Assembly (NCBI GenBank): GCA_003662765.1
Contig: QMYR01000003.1
Coordinates: forward strand, 1-39,272
DNA: 39,272 nt
Reading direction: 5' to 3'
Source: Candidatus Thorarchaeota archaeon
Lineage (GTDB): Archaea; Asgardarchaeota; Thorarchaeia; Thorarchaeales; Thorarchaeaceae
The stretch's first letter is position 1, and each line of letters begins with the position of its first letter. Position numbers and translations under genes: made by a program. Below, piece after piece: positions 1-7,209 of this stretch. Under the pieces are notes generated by a model. It was not told the DNA's origin. It ran no database searches and saw only the letters and a program-made list of their open reading frames with translations.

Positions 1-2
1 CG

Positions 3-374
3 ATGACGTCACTTGTTTCATCTATAGTTGTTGCAACCCTTCTGACTGCAGTGTTCTTGGGAACGGCATATTCCCTAACGGCGGCTGTGGTCGAAGTTCT
101 CGGATATCCCGAGGCGGGAGTAGTTTGGACCATTGTACTTGTTCAGGCGCTGGTCTGCATGGGACTGTGGTTGTTGGGCAAGACGAATCTGGATGCACTT
201 GCGCACGATATGCTCCGAGTCTACGGCCTTCTCTGCTTCCTCTACGGTCCATTCCCCGATCCGACATTTGCCGTCTTCAGTGCCCCGTGGCTGGACTGGG
301 CCACGATACTCTTCTTGCTGGGCACGGTAGCCCTTGCTGCTGGAAACATATACTACTATTTCACATTGGCATAG
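3..374 (+). CDS. Small polytopic membrane protein, unknown function
   Basis: This 123-residue protein is almost entirely hydrophobic, with about four membrane-spanning segments at roughly residues 5-30, 40-58, 70-90 and 97-120. The turns between them are short and there is no recognisable catalytic or metal-binding motif. The ATG lies two bases from the window edge, so the true start may be further upstream and no ribosome binding site can be checked. A second membrane protein starts 12 bases after its stop, so the two are probably cotranscribed and may work together. I do not recognise the family. Confidence 0.6.
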   Translation: MTSLVSSIVVATLLTAVFLGTAYSLTAAVVEVLGYPEAGVVWTIVLVQALVCMGLWLLGKTNLDALAHDMLRVYGLLCFLYGPFPDPTFAVFSAPWLDWATILFLLGTVALAAGNIYYYFTLA

Positions 375-386
375 GGGTGGTAATCT

Positions 387-1073
387 ATGCTTGTCATCTC
401 CTGTTCTCTCTTGGCACTCTTCGTTGCTCTCGCGGCCTCTCTCTTGTCTTTTGGTGTTGCTGAGTATGTCGAGGTGGTCATCACAGATTCTTGTCGAGAG
501 TTGCCAACAATCCTTCAATCCCGTACCCGTCGGCCATCAATGTTGGGATCTCTTCGCCTGCAGCGTCTGCGCGCATCGATTCTTCGCTGTTACACCTCAA
601 GGCCTCTTGCGCTTGAAGTACTACTCAACGTCTTGCGCGTCATGGCCTGCGCCATGATGATTCTCGTATGGTACTTTGTGGGCGAGTTTGCGGGGTTGCT
701 GTTGCCCACCCGCATTGTGCTGGGGGTCTTATTCAGCCTGAAGTTCTTCTCAGACTACAGAGGAGCATTGCGGCTGCACAGACGAGTTGAGAGAAACCTT
801 AAGAGGGACCAGAGAAGAATCCGCCAGATTCAGGAATTAGAACCAGATCTTCAACAGCGCTATCACGCAAGATACATTGACGCCATGCTCCGTCAGTCAA
901 AGAGCCCCGCAGCAGATTTCAAGAGGTATGTCGCCTTTCTCCTTGGTCCTGACGGCCCCCCTGCTGCCGTGACGAAGAGCGTCCTACAAACGTACGCCAA
1001 CGGGACAACGGAGATTGCAGAGGTTGCAAAGGAGCTCCTAGCGCGCTACTTTGGAGCAGAAACGGCATCGTAG
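387..1073 (+). CDS. Membrane-anchored protein with cytoplasmic basic helical tail, unknown function
   Basis: A 228-residue protein. Hydrophobic segments lie at about residues 3-25, 82-99 and 102-121. They are followed by a basic, charged helical region (residues 124-165, many Arg and Gln) and a soluble C-terminus. A GGGGTGG ribosome binding site sits about 7 bases before the ATG. It starts 12 bases after the preceding membrane protein, which suggests an operon. The basic tail could contact nucleic acid, lipid head groups or a partner; nothing in the sequence decides this. No family recognised. Confidence 0.65.
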   Translation: MLVISCSLLALFVALAASLLSFGVAEYVEVVITDSCRELPTILQSRTRRPSMLGSLRLQRLRASILRCYTSRPLALEVLLNVLRVMACAMMILVWYFVGEFAGLLLPTRIVLGVLFSLKFFSDYRGALRLHRRVERNLKRDQRRIRQIQELEPDLQQRYHARYIDAMLRQSKSPAADFKRYVAFLLGPDGPPAAVTKSVLQTYANGTTEIAEVAKELLARYFGAETAS

Positions 1074-1167
1074 GAAGGCCCTCGGCATTCGCTTGTGGTA
1101 TGCTTGTTCAGCATGAAGACTGAGCTGGTCACCAGATGAATGTGTAGGTCAGACACGGAAGACTCAA

Positions 1168-1419
1168 TTGGAAACACGCGATGGAGCTCCACTCGCTGAG
1201 TGCGACAATGCCTCAAGGGTGATTAAGTACGTGGCGGTTCTGGGGTACTGCTACTCGTCCTATGACGTTGTGGAGATGCGCGTCCACGATATCAATGTGG
1301 TCGCGGACTTCAACAGGCACGACCCGACGCTGTCCGATTCGGACGCACCGGTGGTTGATAATGGAGTTGTTGTGACTCTCGGCTGTCTTTGCGATGGCTG
1401 GGTTTCTTCTGACATTTGA
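1168..1419 (+). CDS. Doubtful small ORF in a gene-poor stretch
   Basis: The stretch 1074-1628 has no confident gene. This 83-codon frame (TTG start, or GTG at 1231 behind a GGGTGAT) has a GC-rich third position like its neighbours, which is the only argument for it. The TTG has no good ribosome binding site. The opposite strand is also open over much of the same interval, and the translation resembles no family I know. It may be a decayed gene or chance. I see no tRNA or structured RNA here. Confidence 0.2.
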   Translation: METRDGAPLAECDNASRVIKYVAVLGYCYSSYDVVEMRVHDINVVADFNRHDPTLSDSDAPVVDNGVVVTLGCLCDGWVSSDI

Positions 1420-1559
1420 TATCAATACGCGTCACCTGACTGCGGAAATCTCCAGGTGTGGTCTAGTTATCGCTTCGTGAGTGTGTGGCCCAGCCAATCT
1501 GGTCCCAGCACTCTGTACTACCTCCGCTGGCTTTTCACACAGCGCCCCCTTCGCGACAA

Positions 1560-1569
1560 TGCTTAAGTG
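1560..1569 (+). promoter_or_regulatory. Probable TATA box for the winged-helix gene
   Basis: A TGCTTAAGTG element lies about 65-70 bases upstream of the start region near 1629-1636. It would place transcription initiation near 1588 and leave a leader carrying the GAGGTG ribosome binding site at 1613-1618. It resembles the TTTAAGTG element before the epimerase gene at 17291. Confidence 0.4.
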
Positions 1570-1635
1570 CTTTGGATACATCCCACAGGATGACCCAATA
1601 ACAATAGCAATGTGAGGTGAAAAACGAAATGGGTA

Positions 1636-2046
1636 GTGACATGTCCCCTGCCCATCAGTGTCGGGTCCCGCACCAGGGTGATTGCCAAATTCGCCCCGGA
1701 GGCGGACGTCTTCTTCAGTGAGACTGAGGTTTCACAGTGCGAGAGCTGTCCAGCTTTCAGGTCTTTGATGCGTTCGTTTCTGTTGCTGGCCGAGATGCGC
1801 CTGACAAAAACGCAGAAGACTGTATTGAGAGCCAGTGCAGAGGTTCTCAGGTTTCATGAGCTCACCATGACGGCTCTTGCGGACGTAGTCTCTCGGCGAA
1901 CGGGCATCCCATATTCCACTGTAAAGTGGAACCTACGATCCTTGGCTGAGCTCGGTTTCATAAACGGTGGAACTCTCAAGTCGAGGGGCCGAAGGGCCGA
2001 GTTGACGGGACCAGCGACGATGCTGGTGAGGCATTTGACGGACTGA
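1636..2046 (+). CDS. Small winged-helix DNA-binding protein
   Basis: A 136-residue predicted transcription regulator. Residues 57-115 form a winged helix-turn-helix: a helix, an ALADVVSRRTGIPYST turn, the recognition helix STVKWNLRSLAELGFI and a basic wing (KSRGRR). The N-terminus holds a CESC pair (Cys35, Cys38) that might bind metal. The start is uncertain. The GAGGTG ribosome binding site at 1613-1618 is ideally spaced for an ATG at 1629, but that frame stops after 31 codons; the GTG at 1636, used here, lies 17 bases from it. Either the leader is unusual or one base differs from the true sequence. It stands alone, so its target is unknown. Confidence 0.6.
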   Translation: MTCPLPISVGSRTRVIAKFAPEADVFFSETEVSQCESCPAFRSLMRSFLLLAEMRLTKTQKTVLRASAEVLRFHELTMTALADVVSRRTGIPYSTVKWNLRSLAELGFINGGTLKSRGRRAELTGPATMLVRHLTD

Positions 2047-2161
2047 GGTTCCTCGGCGCCCTCAGGTGCCAATCCTCTGCCAAACACTTGGAAATGACGC
2101 AGCGAAGGTTCGGGGTGCTTGCCCGTCCTCCGCAGGCACTGCAGGGCTTTACGTGCCAGCA

Positions 2162-2887
2162 TCATCGGATCTTCTCTGCGAATATCTCCCATGCCCTGGC
2201 CGTTTCCTTTCTCACGTGGTCTTCTGTTTCTCCAGCTGCCATGACCAAGTCTATCGACACGGTCTGTCCCGGAGCCAGTGTGCCGAGGTTCCACTGGAGA
2301 GCTGCGGCCACGTCCTGTGGGCCACAGGCACTGTTCTGTTGGAGGTCGCGTCGGCTTCTACCCAGCCTCAGTCTTGTGGGAGCGGTGATGTCCCAGCCGT
2401 CGGGTTTCGGCCGGGACGCGAGTGTGACCCACAACGGAGTCGCGTCACACAGAGTCGCAACTCTTGTTTCTGGATCGACGAAGCCGCTGTCGTCCTTGTA
2501 GCTATGTGGGCCACCGAGATCAAAGTCCATCAGACCGTATACCCTTAGGTCTTCAATCTCGGTGTTCGTCAGATTCGTGGAGGTATGCTGCATGAGCAGC
2601 ACGGGGCTGTCGAGGCTCCAGAGCGATATGCGCAGCGACATGACTGGTGCCTCTGCATCACGGGGCGTGTGATTGAACTCAACAGTAGCCCCCCCTCTGG
2701 TGTTGACTACCCTCGGTTGAGAGTACGTTTCTCCCTCGATGGCCCTTGCAAACTGCACCTTCCCGTTGTGGATGTATGACAGCCAGAATCCCCCTTGGCT
2801 GTTGTGAGGGTTCTTCAACAGCAGACGCTCCATTCCGCTCGAGTCGATCAGACTGAGGCGACGGAGGTAGAATCCTTGGCGACCCAA
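2162..2887 (-). CDS. Beta-sandwich protein, possibly 5'-disrupted
   Basis: The open frame encodes 241 residues from a TTG start, rich in alternating hydrophobic and polar strands. Its end (LGTLAPGQTVSIDLVMAAGE, then a helix) resembles the all-beta domain found before catalytic domains in glycoside hydrolases such as glucoamylase and amylo-alpha-1,6-glucosidase. That resemblance comes from pattern memory only. No catalytic domain follows, and there is no signal peptide. The TTG has no usable ribosome binding site, because a GAGG only 1-2 bases away is too close. A good promoter and ribosome binding site lie further upstream before an ATG at 2965 in the same frame, separated by an in-frame TGA. 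The true gene is therefore probably longer. Confidence 0.55.
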   Translation of the reverse strand: MGRQGFYLRRLSLIDSSGMERLLLKNPHNSQGGFWLSYIHNGKVQFARAIEGETYSQPRVVNTRGGATVEFNHTPRDAEAPVMSLRISLWSLDSPVLLMQHTSTNLTNTEIEDLRVYGLMDFDLGGPHSYKDDSGFVDPETRVATLCDATPLWVTLASRPKPDGWDITAPTRLRLGRSRRDLQQNSACGPQDVAAALQWNLGTLAPGQTVSIDLVMAAGETEDHVRKETARAWEIFAEKIR

Positions 2888-2965
2888 TCCTCAAGATATG
2901 CACTCCACGGAGAATGCCACATCCAACCGTGGGTGTCGCCGTCCTGTGTTCATTACCTCTGCCAT
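2888..2965 (-). pseudogene. Probable true 5' end of the 2162-2887 gene, frame-disrupted
   Basis: On the minus strand an ATG at 2965 follows a GGTGA ribosome binding site (2975-2971, 5-base spacing) and a TATA box at 3011-3003. Its frame reads 24 codons and ends at a TGA (2893-2891), in phase with the downstream frame. A shifted frame between about 2945 and 2875 avoids the stop and encodes a tryptophan-rich stretch containing HGWMWHSPWSAYLEDW, which looks more protein-like. A pair of compensating one-base differences would join all three parts. This may be a real lesion or a sequence error. Confidence 0.4.
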
Positions 2966-3002
2966 GACAGTCACCGATTCTTGGTGTCCTATCGGCAGCA
3001 GC

Positions 3003-3011
3003 CATAATAAA
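3003..3011 (-). promoter_or_regulatory. TATA box for the minus-strand gene ending at 2162
   Basis: TTTATTATG on the minus strand, about 38-46 bases upstream of the ATG at 2965. It predicts a transcription start near 2981, just before the GGTGA ribosome binding site. Confidence 0.5.
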
Positions 3012-3113
3012 CATAGTCGGCTGGCCGAAACAGTCCACCGTACATTGCTTCCTAGCTCGCAAACTTGATATGTGGTGCTAAGGCCGGAATCGTGACTCAG
3101 GTGGACACCAGTC

Positions 3114-4349
3114 ATGACCACACTCACAATCCCACAGCTTGAAAAGTGGTTTAGGAAACGCCTCCGGGCGAAGTCTAAGGACTTTATCAAGAAGGCTGAG
3201 AAGACGTACAAGGTCGTTGATCGCGCCCTGAAGGATGTGCAGTCCGTAGCTCGCGATCTCAGGAATGCAAGTTCTGACGATGACGCCGAGGTTGAGGGTA
3301 TTGCGACCCGTTTTGCAATGAAGATTGATGAGATTGTTGCTGAGTTCGACCTACGCAAGGAGATAACCTATGAGGGCACAGAAGCCATGCAGGCCGAGAT
3401 TCAGAGGTTTATCCAAGAGCTGTGGGGCGCCGGTGCAAGGTGGATTAAGCGGATGGATAAGCGTCACAAGGGCGCAATCAAGCAGCTGGACGCTTACATG
3501 AAGGACCTCATCAATGCCATGAAGACCATCGGAAAGCTCCTCTATGAGTACAGCTGGTTGAAGGACATTGAACGGATTGGCGCGAGAATCGAGACCCTGC
3601 GCGACCTCACGTATGGGAGAGAACTATACGAGGAGAGCATCCGCCAGGTACTGAGCAGGATTGAGCAGGCTCAGAGGGAATATGAAGAAGCAAAGAAGGC
3701 TCTTGAGGAGTTCAGGACCACTTCAAATGTGTCGGAGATATTGAGCCTAGATGAGCAAGCCGACCACCTCTCGGGTCTTCTCAGGATGAAGCTCAACACG
3801 CTGAAGAAGCCGGTCAAGAAATTTCTTCAGCACGACACAGGCGTCAGGGTAAGTCCTGCTGGTTCAAGAGCGCTCAATGACTATTTCGAGAATCCGTATC
3901 ATGCCATAGCAGAGGAGCCCGACGGTTATCCGGGGCTTATTGAGGGGCTTGAGGCGTTGAAACAGGCGATTGAGGAGGGAAAGCTGCCCCTCAAGGATAG
4001 GCTCGCGCGGCGAGCAATAGAAGAGATTGAGCGGATCAAGAAGGGCGGTCTTGCGGACCTCCAAGCACAGGCGAAGGATGTGGAGTCGAAGCGACGCGCA
4101 TATGCTGGTTCCGATGTGTACAAGAAGGCCGCAGAGCTTGAGGAGCGCTTTGAAGAGGCCAGGAAGAACCTCGAGTATCACAAGAACGATCTGTTGAGAA
4201 TACGAGATGAGATTCAGCGCCAACTAGAGAAAGTCACTGAGTTTAGAGAACGCATCGAGAAGGAGATTGAGGATGCCTTCGGAGAGACGGTCACAATCGA
4301 TGTCGGTGAAACCTTGGAGCCTCTTCTTGTCAAGTGTGCAATAGACTGA
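3114..4349 (+). CDS. Long helical coiled-coil protein, unknown function
   Basis: A 411-residue protein, almost wholly charged and helical, with heptad-like runs at about residues 10-60, 150-210 and 270-395. The middle (about 235-270) is less regular and contains prolines and aromatics. It has no membrane segment, no Walker motif and no cysteine cluster, so it is neither an SMC ATPase nor a receptor. The ATG follows an AGGTGG ribosome binding site by about 9 bases. It is the first of several helical proteins in the same orientation (next at 5273 and 7210), with dtdA 16 bases downstream. A scaffold or structural role is a guess from composition. Confidence 0.7.
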   Translation: MTTLTIPQLEKWFRKRLRAKSKDFIKKAEKTYKVVDRALKDVQSVARDLRNASSDDDAEVEGIATRFAMKIDEIVAEFDLRKEITYEGTEAMQAEIQRFIQELWGAGARWIKRMDKRHKGAIKQLDAYMKDLINAMKTIGKLLYEYSWLKDIERIGARIETLRDLTYGRELYEESIRQVLSRIEQAQREYEEAKKALEEFRTTSNVSEILSLDEQADHLSGLLRMKLNTLKKPVKKFLQHDTGVRVSPAGSRALNDYFENPYHAIAEEPDGYPGLIEGLEALKQAIEEGKLPLKDRLARRAIEEIERIKKGGLADLQAQAKDVESKRRAYAGSDVYKKAAELEERFEEARKNLEYHKNDLLRIRDEIQRQLEKVTEFRERIEKEIEDAFGETVTIDVGETLEPLLVKCAID

Positions 4350-4365
4350 ACTTGGGGGGTCCTCG

Positions 4366-5181
4366 TTGAGAGTCCTCGTCACGTCCGAGAGGGACATCGC
4401 TAGCCAGACGATTTGGAGAATCCTAGTAGAAGAACACGGATTTCGTGACACTGGAGATACTTTTGAGGGCAATCCAATCTTCGCCCTCGGTGACTCGACC
4501 TTATTGATTACCAGTAGTCGCGACCTGATCGATTGCGGACACCTGGAGCAGACCTTTGATGCGGAAGTCTTTATCTTTTGTTCGCGTCACAAAGCAAAGT
4601 CAGGTCGCCCCGGTCTCTTGGTGCACAGCACGGGTAACTTCGGTGATGAAGCTGCCTTTGGCGGGGAGCCACGAAGCCTCTCGGTTTCTACGGCAAGCTT
4701 GGTCGCATGTGCGTTGCGGGCACTGTTCCGTGAACGCGAGGAGCGGGGTCTCGAAGAGTTTGATGTCACCATGGAGGTCACTCATCATGGCCCCACGAGA
4801 ATGCGTACGCCACTAGTCTTCGTGGAGTTGGGAAGCGATGAGGAGCACTGGACGCACGAGGAGGGGGCGCGGGCTGTTGCTGCAGCAGCACTGGAGTGTG
4901 CGCGCGCGCCGTTTGGAGATCGCGCTGCTATCGGTTTCGGTGGGACACATTATGCAAACAAGTTCAACAGGGTTGTGCTCGCCGAGGAGTACATAGTGGG
5001 TCACATGGCACCTAAGTACGCACTAGACACAATCACTCCTGCGATGATTCGCCAGATGGTGTTACGCTCAAGGGAGCGTGTTGTGATGGCCCTAATTGAC
5101 TGGAAGGGTACGAATGCGAGTCAGCGGGCTGCTGTGTTACCAGTACTTGAAGAGCTGGGCTTGGAGATGGTCCGCCTTTGA
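4366..5181 (+). CDS. dtdA: D-aminoacyl-tRNA deacylase, archaeal type
   Basis: A 271-residue homologue of the archaeal/plant D-aminoacyl-tRNA deacylase family (GEK1, DUF516). These enzymes hydrolyse the ester bond of D-aminoacyl-tRNAs so that D-amino acids do not enter translation; they act in the cytosol with zinc. Visible signatures are VTHHGPT near residue 144, the following PLVFVELGSDEEHW block, and a conserved IGFGGTHYANKF segment near 195, with histidines that fit metal binding. Length matches the family. The TTG start is supported by a G-rich ribosome binding site 6 bases upstream and by coupling to the coiled-coil gene ending 16 bases before. Its place among coiled-coil genes is probably incidental. 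Confidence 0.9.
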   Translation: MRVLVTSERDIASQTIWRILVEEHGFRDTGDTFEGNPIFALGDSTLLITSSRDLIDCGHLEQTFDAEVFIFCSRHKAKSGRPGLLVHSTGNFGDEAAFGGEPRSLSVSTASLVACALRALFREREERGLEEFDVTMEVTHHGPTRMRTPLVFVELGSDEEHWTHEEGARAVAAAALECARAPFGDRAAIGFGGTHYANKFNRVVLAEEYIVGHMAPKYALDTITPAMIRQMVLRSRERVVMALIDWKGTNASQRAAVLPVLEELGLEMVRL

Positions 5182-5212
5182 CAGCTGGCACGGCTGCAGA
5201 TATCGCCGAAAG

Positions 5213-5222
5213 GCTAAATACC
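5213..5222 (+). promoter_or_regulatory. TATA box with purine-rich BRE before the 5273 gene
   Basis: GCTAAATACC preceded directly by CGAAAG, a typical archaeal BRE plus TATA arrangement. Transcription would start near 5243, which rules out the in-frame GTG at 5228 as start and supports the ATG at 5273. Confidence 0.6.
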
Positions 5223-5272
5223 CATAAGTGACAACCCGCCCCATATCGCGCCTAGATGCAAGAGGGGAAATC

Positions 5273-6208
5273 ATGGCGGCTGACGAACAAGTGCGAATTG
5301 ATAGTCTTGAAAAGACGGTCGAGAAACTTGTTTCTGAGATCTCAGACCTACGAGAGGTCGTCAAGGCATTGTCTGAAGACTCTGGCGTTTCTGACTCCGT
5401 GAAGGAGCTGGGCCAGTCCGTTGCTGAGATGAAGAGCCAACTGGACGGAATTGCAAAGATTGATGATGTTCTCTCGACAATTGGGGGACTTCGCGACGAA
5501 ATCTCCGCCATGAAGGAGTCATCGGAATCAGACGAGATGAACAAGAAACTCGACGACATTCTCAGCTCAATCTCGGGCCTTGGGAAGAGTATCCAGCAGG
5601 TCCACGACAGACAGGACATGTCAGACATCACGAGCAGGCTTGATGACCTCCATAAGCGACTTGAGGTCCTGACGGGTCTTGGCGAGAGAGTGGACGAGCT
5701 TCACAGCACATTCGAAGAAACGAAAGAGATAGTCAGCATAATCGTCCGCCAGCTAGACGACATTGAGCGGAAGTACAACAAGGCACTCAGCGAGGTATCA
5801 GAGGCACTTGCTCTCGTCCGGAAAGTCGCGGAGTCTGGTCCTCCTCCCGTGACTGCACCTACCGAACCGACACCTCCGCCAGAGAGAGCACCCCCGAAAA
5901 AGAAGCCCCGCAAGGTGTCAGGCAAGGCCCTTCCGTCGACGATTGACGCAATCATGGAGCAGCTCCTCGAACTGGTGACTCCTCATACCGAGGCTGTCGA
6001 GATGGCAAGGGCATTGGAGGAAACTAGGGATCGTCTCACCGACCTGATAAAGGAGCACACTCCTGTGATATTCCAGTTCGGGAAGATGGCCCGCGAGCTC
6101 AAGTCCTATCCCCCCACGGCGACTCTTAACGAGAACGACATCGCACGTCTCAACAAGGAGATTCGGTCGTGGACTGCCAAGCTAAAGGAAGTTGCGAAAG
6201 GACAATAG
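5273..6208 (+). CDS. Coiled-coil protein with Pro/Lys-rich linker and helical C-terminal domain
   Basis: A 311-residue protein. Residues 1-185 are a charged coiled coil with repeated short spacings of the type LDDI/LDGI followed by a serine-rich step. About residues 190-216 form a linker rich in Pro, Lys and Arg (ERAPPKKKPRK). The remainder is a compact helical domain (about 220-311). There is no membrane segment or catalytic motif. The ATG is chosen because an AGGGG ribosome binding site lies 6-9 bases upstream and the TATA box at 5213 fits. The layout of oligomerising coil, flexible linker and small domain suggests an adaptor. Family not recognised. Confidence 0.7.
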   Translation: MAADEQVRIDSLEKTVEKLVSEISDLREVVKALSEDSGVSDSVKELGQSVAEMKSQLDGIAKIDDVLSTIGGLRDEISAMKESSESDEMNKKLDDILSSISGLGKSIQQVHDRQDMSDITSRLDDLHKRLEVLTGLGERVDELHSTFEETKEIVSIIVRQLDDIERKYNKALSEVSEALALVRKVAESGPPPVTAPTEPTPPPERAPPKKKPRKVSGKALPSTIDAIMEQLLELVTPHTEAVEMARALEETRDRLTDLIKEHTPVIFQFGKMARELKSYPPTATLNENDIARLNKEIRSWTAKLKEVAKGQ

Positions 6209-6362
6209 ACCACGGATTTGTCCGCTAGGCCGACAGACATCTCGAATATGTCCATAGATTTATCTCTCCGCACTGGGAAATGCTGCTCGACTCCGTCTTC
6301 GGAGCGCCTTGCTAGCGTCCTGACCCGGCAATCTATACCTTAACGGCAGGGTGATCCTAACA

Positions 6363-7175
6363 ATGCACTTGCAGGAGAACGCAGACCTACTTGCAAAGAG
6401 GATTAGACTCTTGAATCCTGACGCGGATCGTTATCTTGCACGCGAATTCATGGAACTTCACGAGGACAAGTGTACTCGATGTCAGGAGGACCGTCTCGGG
6501 TGCACAGTGAGGCCGGCGTGCAAGGACCGCAACTTTCTCAACATGCTAGTTGAAATTGGCGTACCTCCGCGCGACCTACCAAGATTCTGCTATTCTCAGT
6601 ACTTAGTTCAGATAAGACGTTACATCTTGGAGAAAAAGGGTCGTGGGATGACTGACCGCCGAATACCAATCAACGATCTCCTCTCTGCACTAAAGATGAG
6701 TTCAATCCGCCAGTTCACGACACGCTTCAACAAGCTCTGGAGTCGCCGGGCGCGCATCCGTGAGGGTGACACACTCATTGTGGCTGGTGACAACTTGCTG
6801 TTTCACTTTGATTTTGCCCGTGGGATAGTTGAACTGAACCCATGGCACAAGGAGATACAGTCGTTCGAGGTGTTTGATTGCTATGTACGCCTTTTGTCCC
6901 AGTATCATGGGGTCGAGGCGGAAACATTCGACGCGACATTGAACTGGTGGGTGTTGATGGTCAGCGTGGGATCAGTCAATCGCGGCAAAGTTGAGAAGGG
7001 CCTCTCCGAGCTTCGGGATAGATTCGAGGCCCTTCATCTCGTGGAGCTCGATGCTGGGACTGCGATACAGGCCGAGGTAGTCGCAGGTGGCAGCGAGCCT
7101 TCAATCAATGTGGGGGCCCTCAGAATGCTGTTCTCGTTGGCTTCTGAGGGGAGCACGGGCGAAACGTGGGCGTGA
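6363..7175 (+). CDS. Unknown protein with N-terminal four-cysteine cluster
   Basis: A 270-residue soluble protein. A cluster CTRC-x6-C-x5-C (Cys37, 40, 47, 53) lies after an N-terminal helix and could bind zinc or an iron-sulfur cluster; Cys76 follows. Residues 85-140 are basic and helical (KKGRGM, TTRFNKLWSRRARIR) and might be a DNA-binding helix-turn-helix; the C-terminal half is mixed alpha/beta. ATG at 6363 is preferred over the in-frame GTG at 6351 because AGGGTGAT sits about 8 bases before it. It ends 34 bases before the giant TrmB-like protein and is probably cotranscribed with it, which hints at shared function. No family recognised. Confidence 0.65.
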   Translation: MHLQENADLLAKRIRLLNPDADRYLAREFMELHEDKCTRCQEDRLGCTVRPACKDRNFLNMLVEIGVPPRDLPRFCYSQYLVQIRRYILEKKGRGMTDRRIPINDLLSALKMSSIRQFTTRFNKLWSRRARIREGDTLIVAGDNLLFHFDFARGIVELNPWHKEIQSFEVFDCYVRLLSQYHGVEAETFDATLNWWVLMVSVGSVNRGKVEKGLSELRDRFEALHLVELDAGTAIQAEVVAGGSEPSINVGALRMLFSLASEGSTGETWA

Positions 7176-7209
7176 CAAACGGAGCAATCCGTCAAGAGGT
7201 GGGAATGAC

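Noticed and set aside
1213-1425. A 70-codon minus-strand frame opposite the doubtful ORF at 1168
   Set aside because: No ribosome binding site or promoter, and its composition looks like an antisense shadow; neither strand is convincing.
2891-3358. A 155-codon minus-strand open frame overlapping the 3114 gene
   Set aside because: Its first half is the antisense shadow of the coiled-coil gene; only the part below 2965, with its own promoter and ribosome binding site, was kept as a possible gene start.
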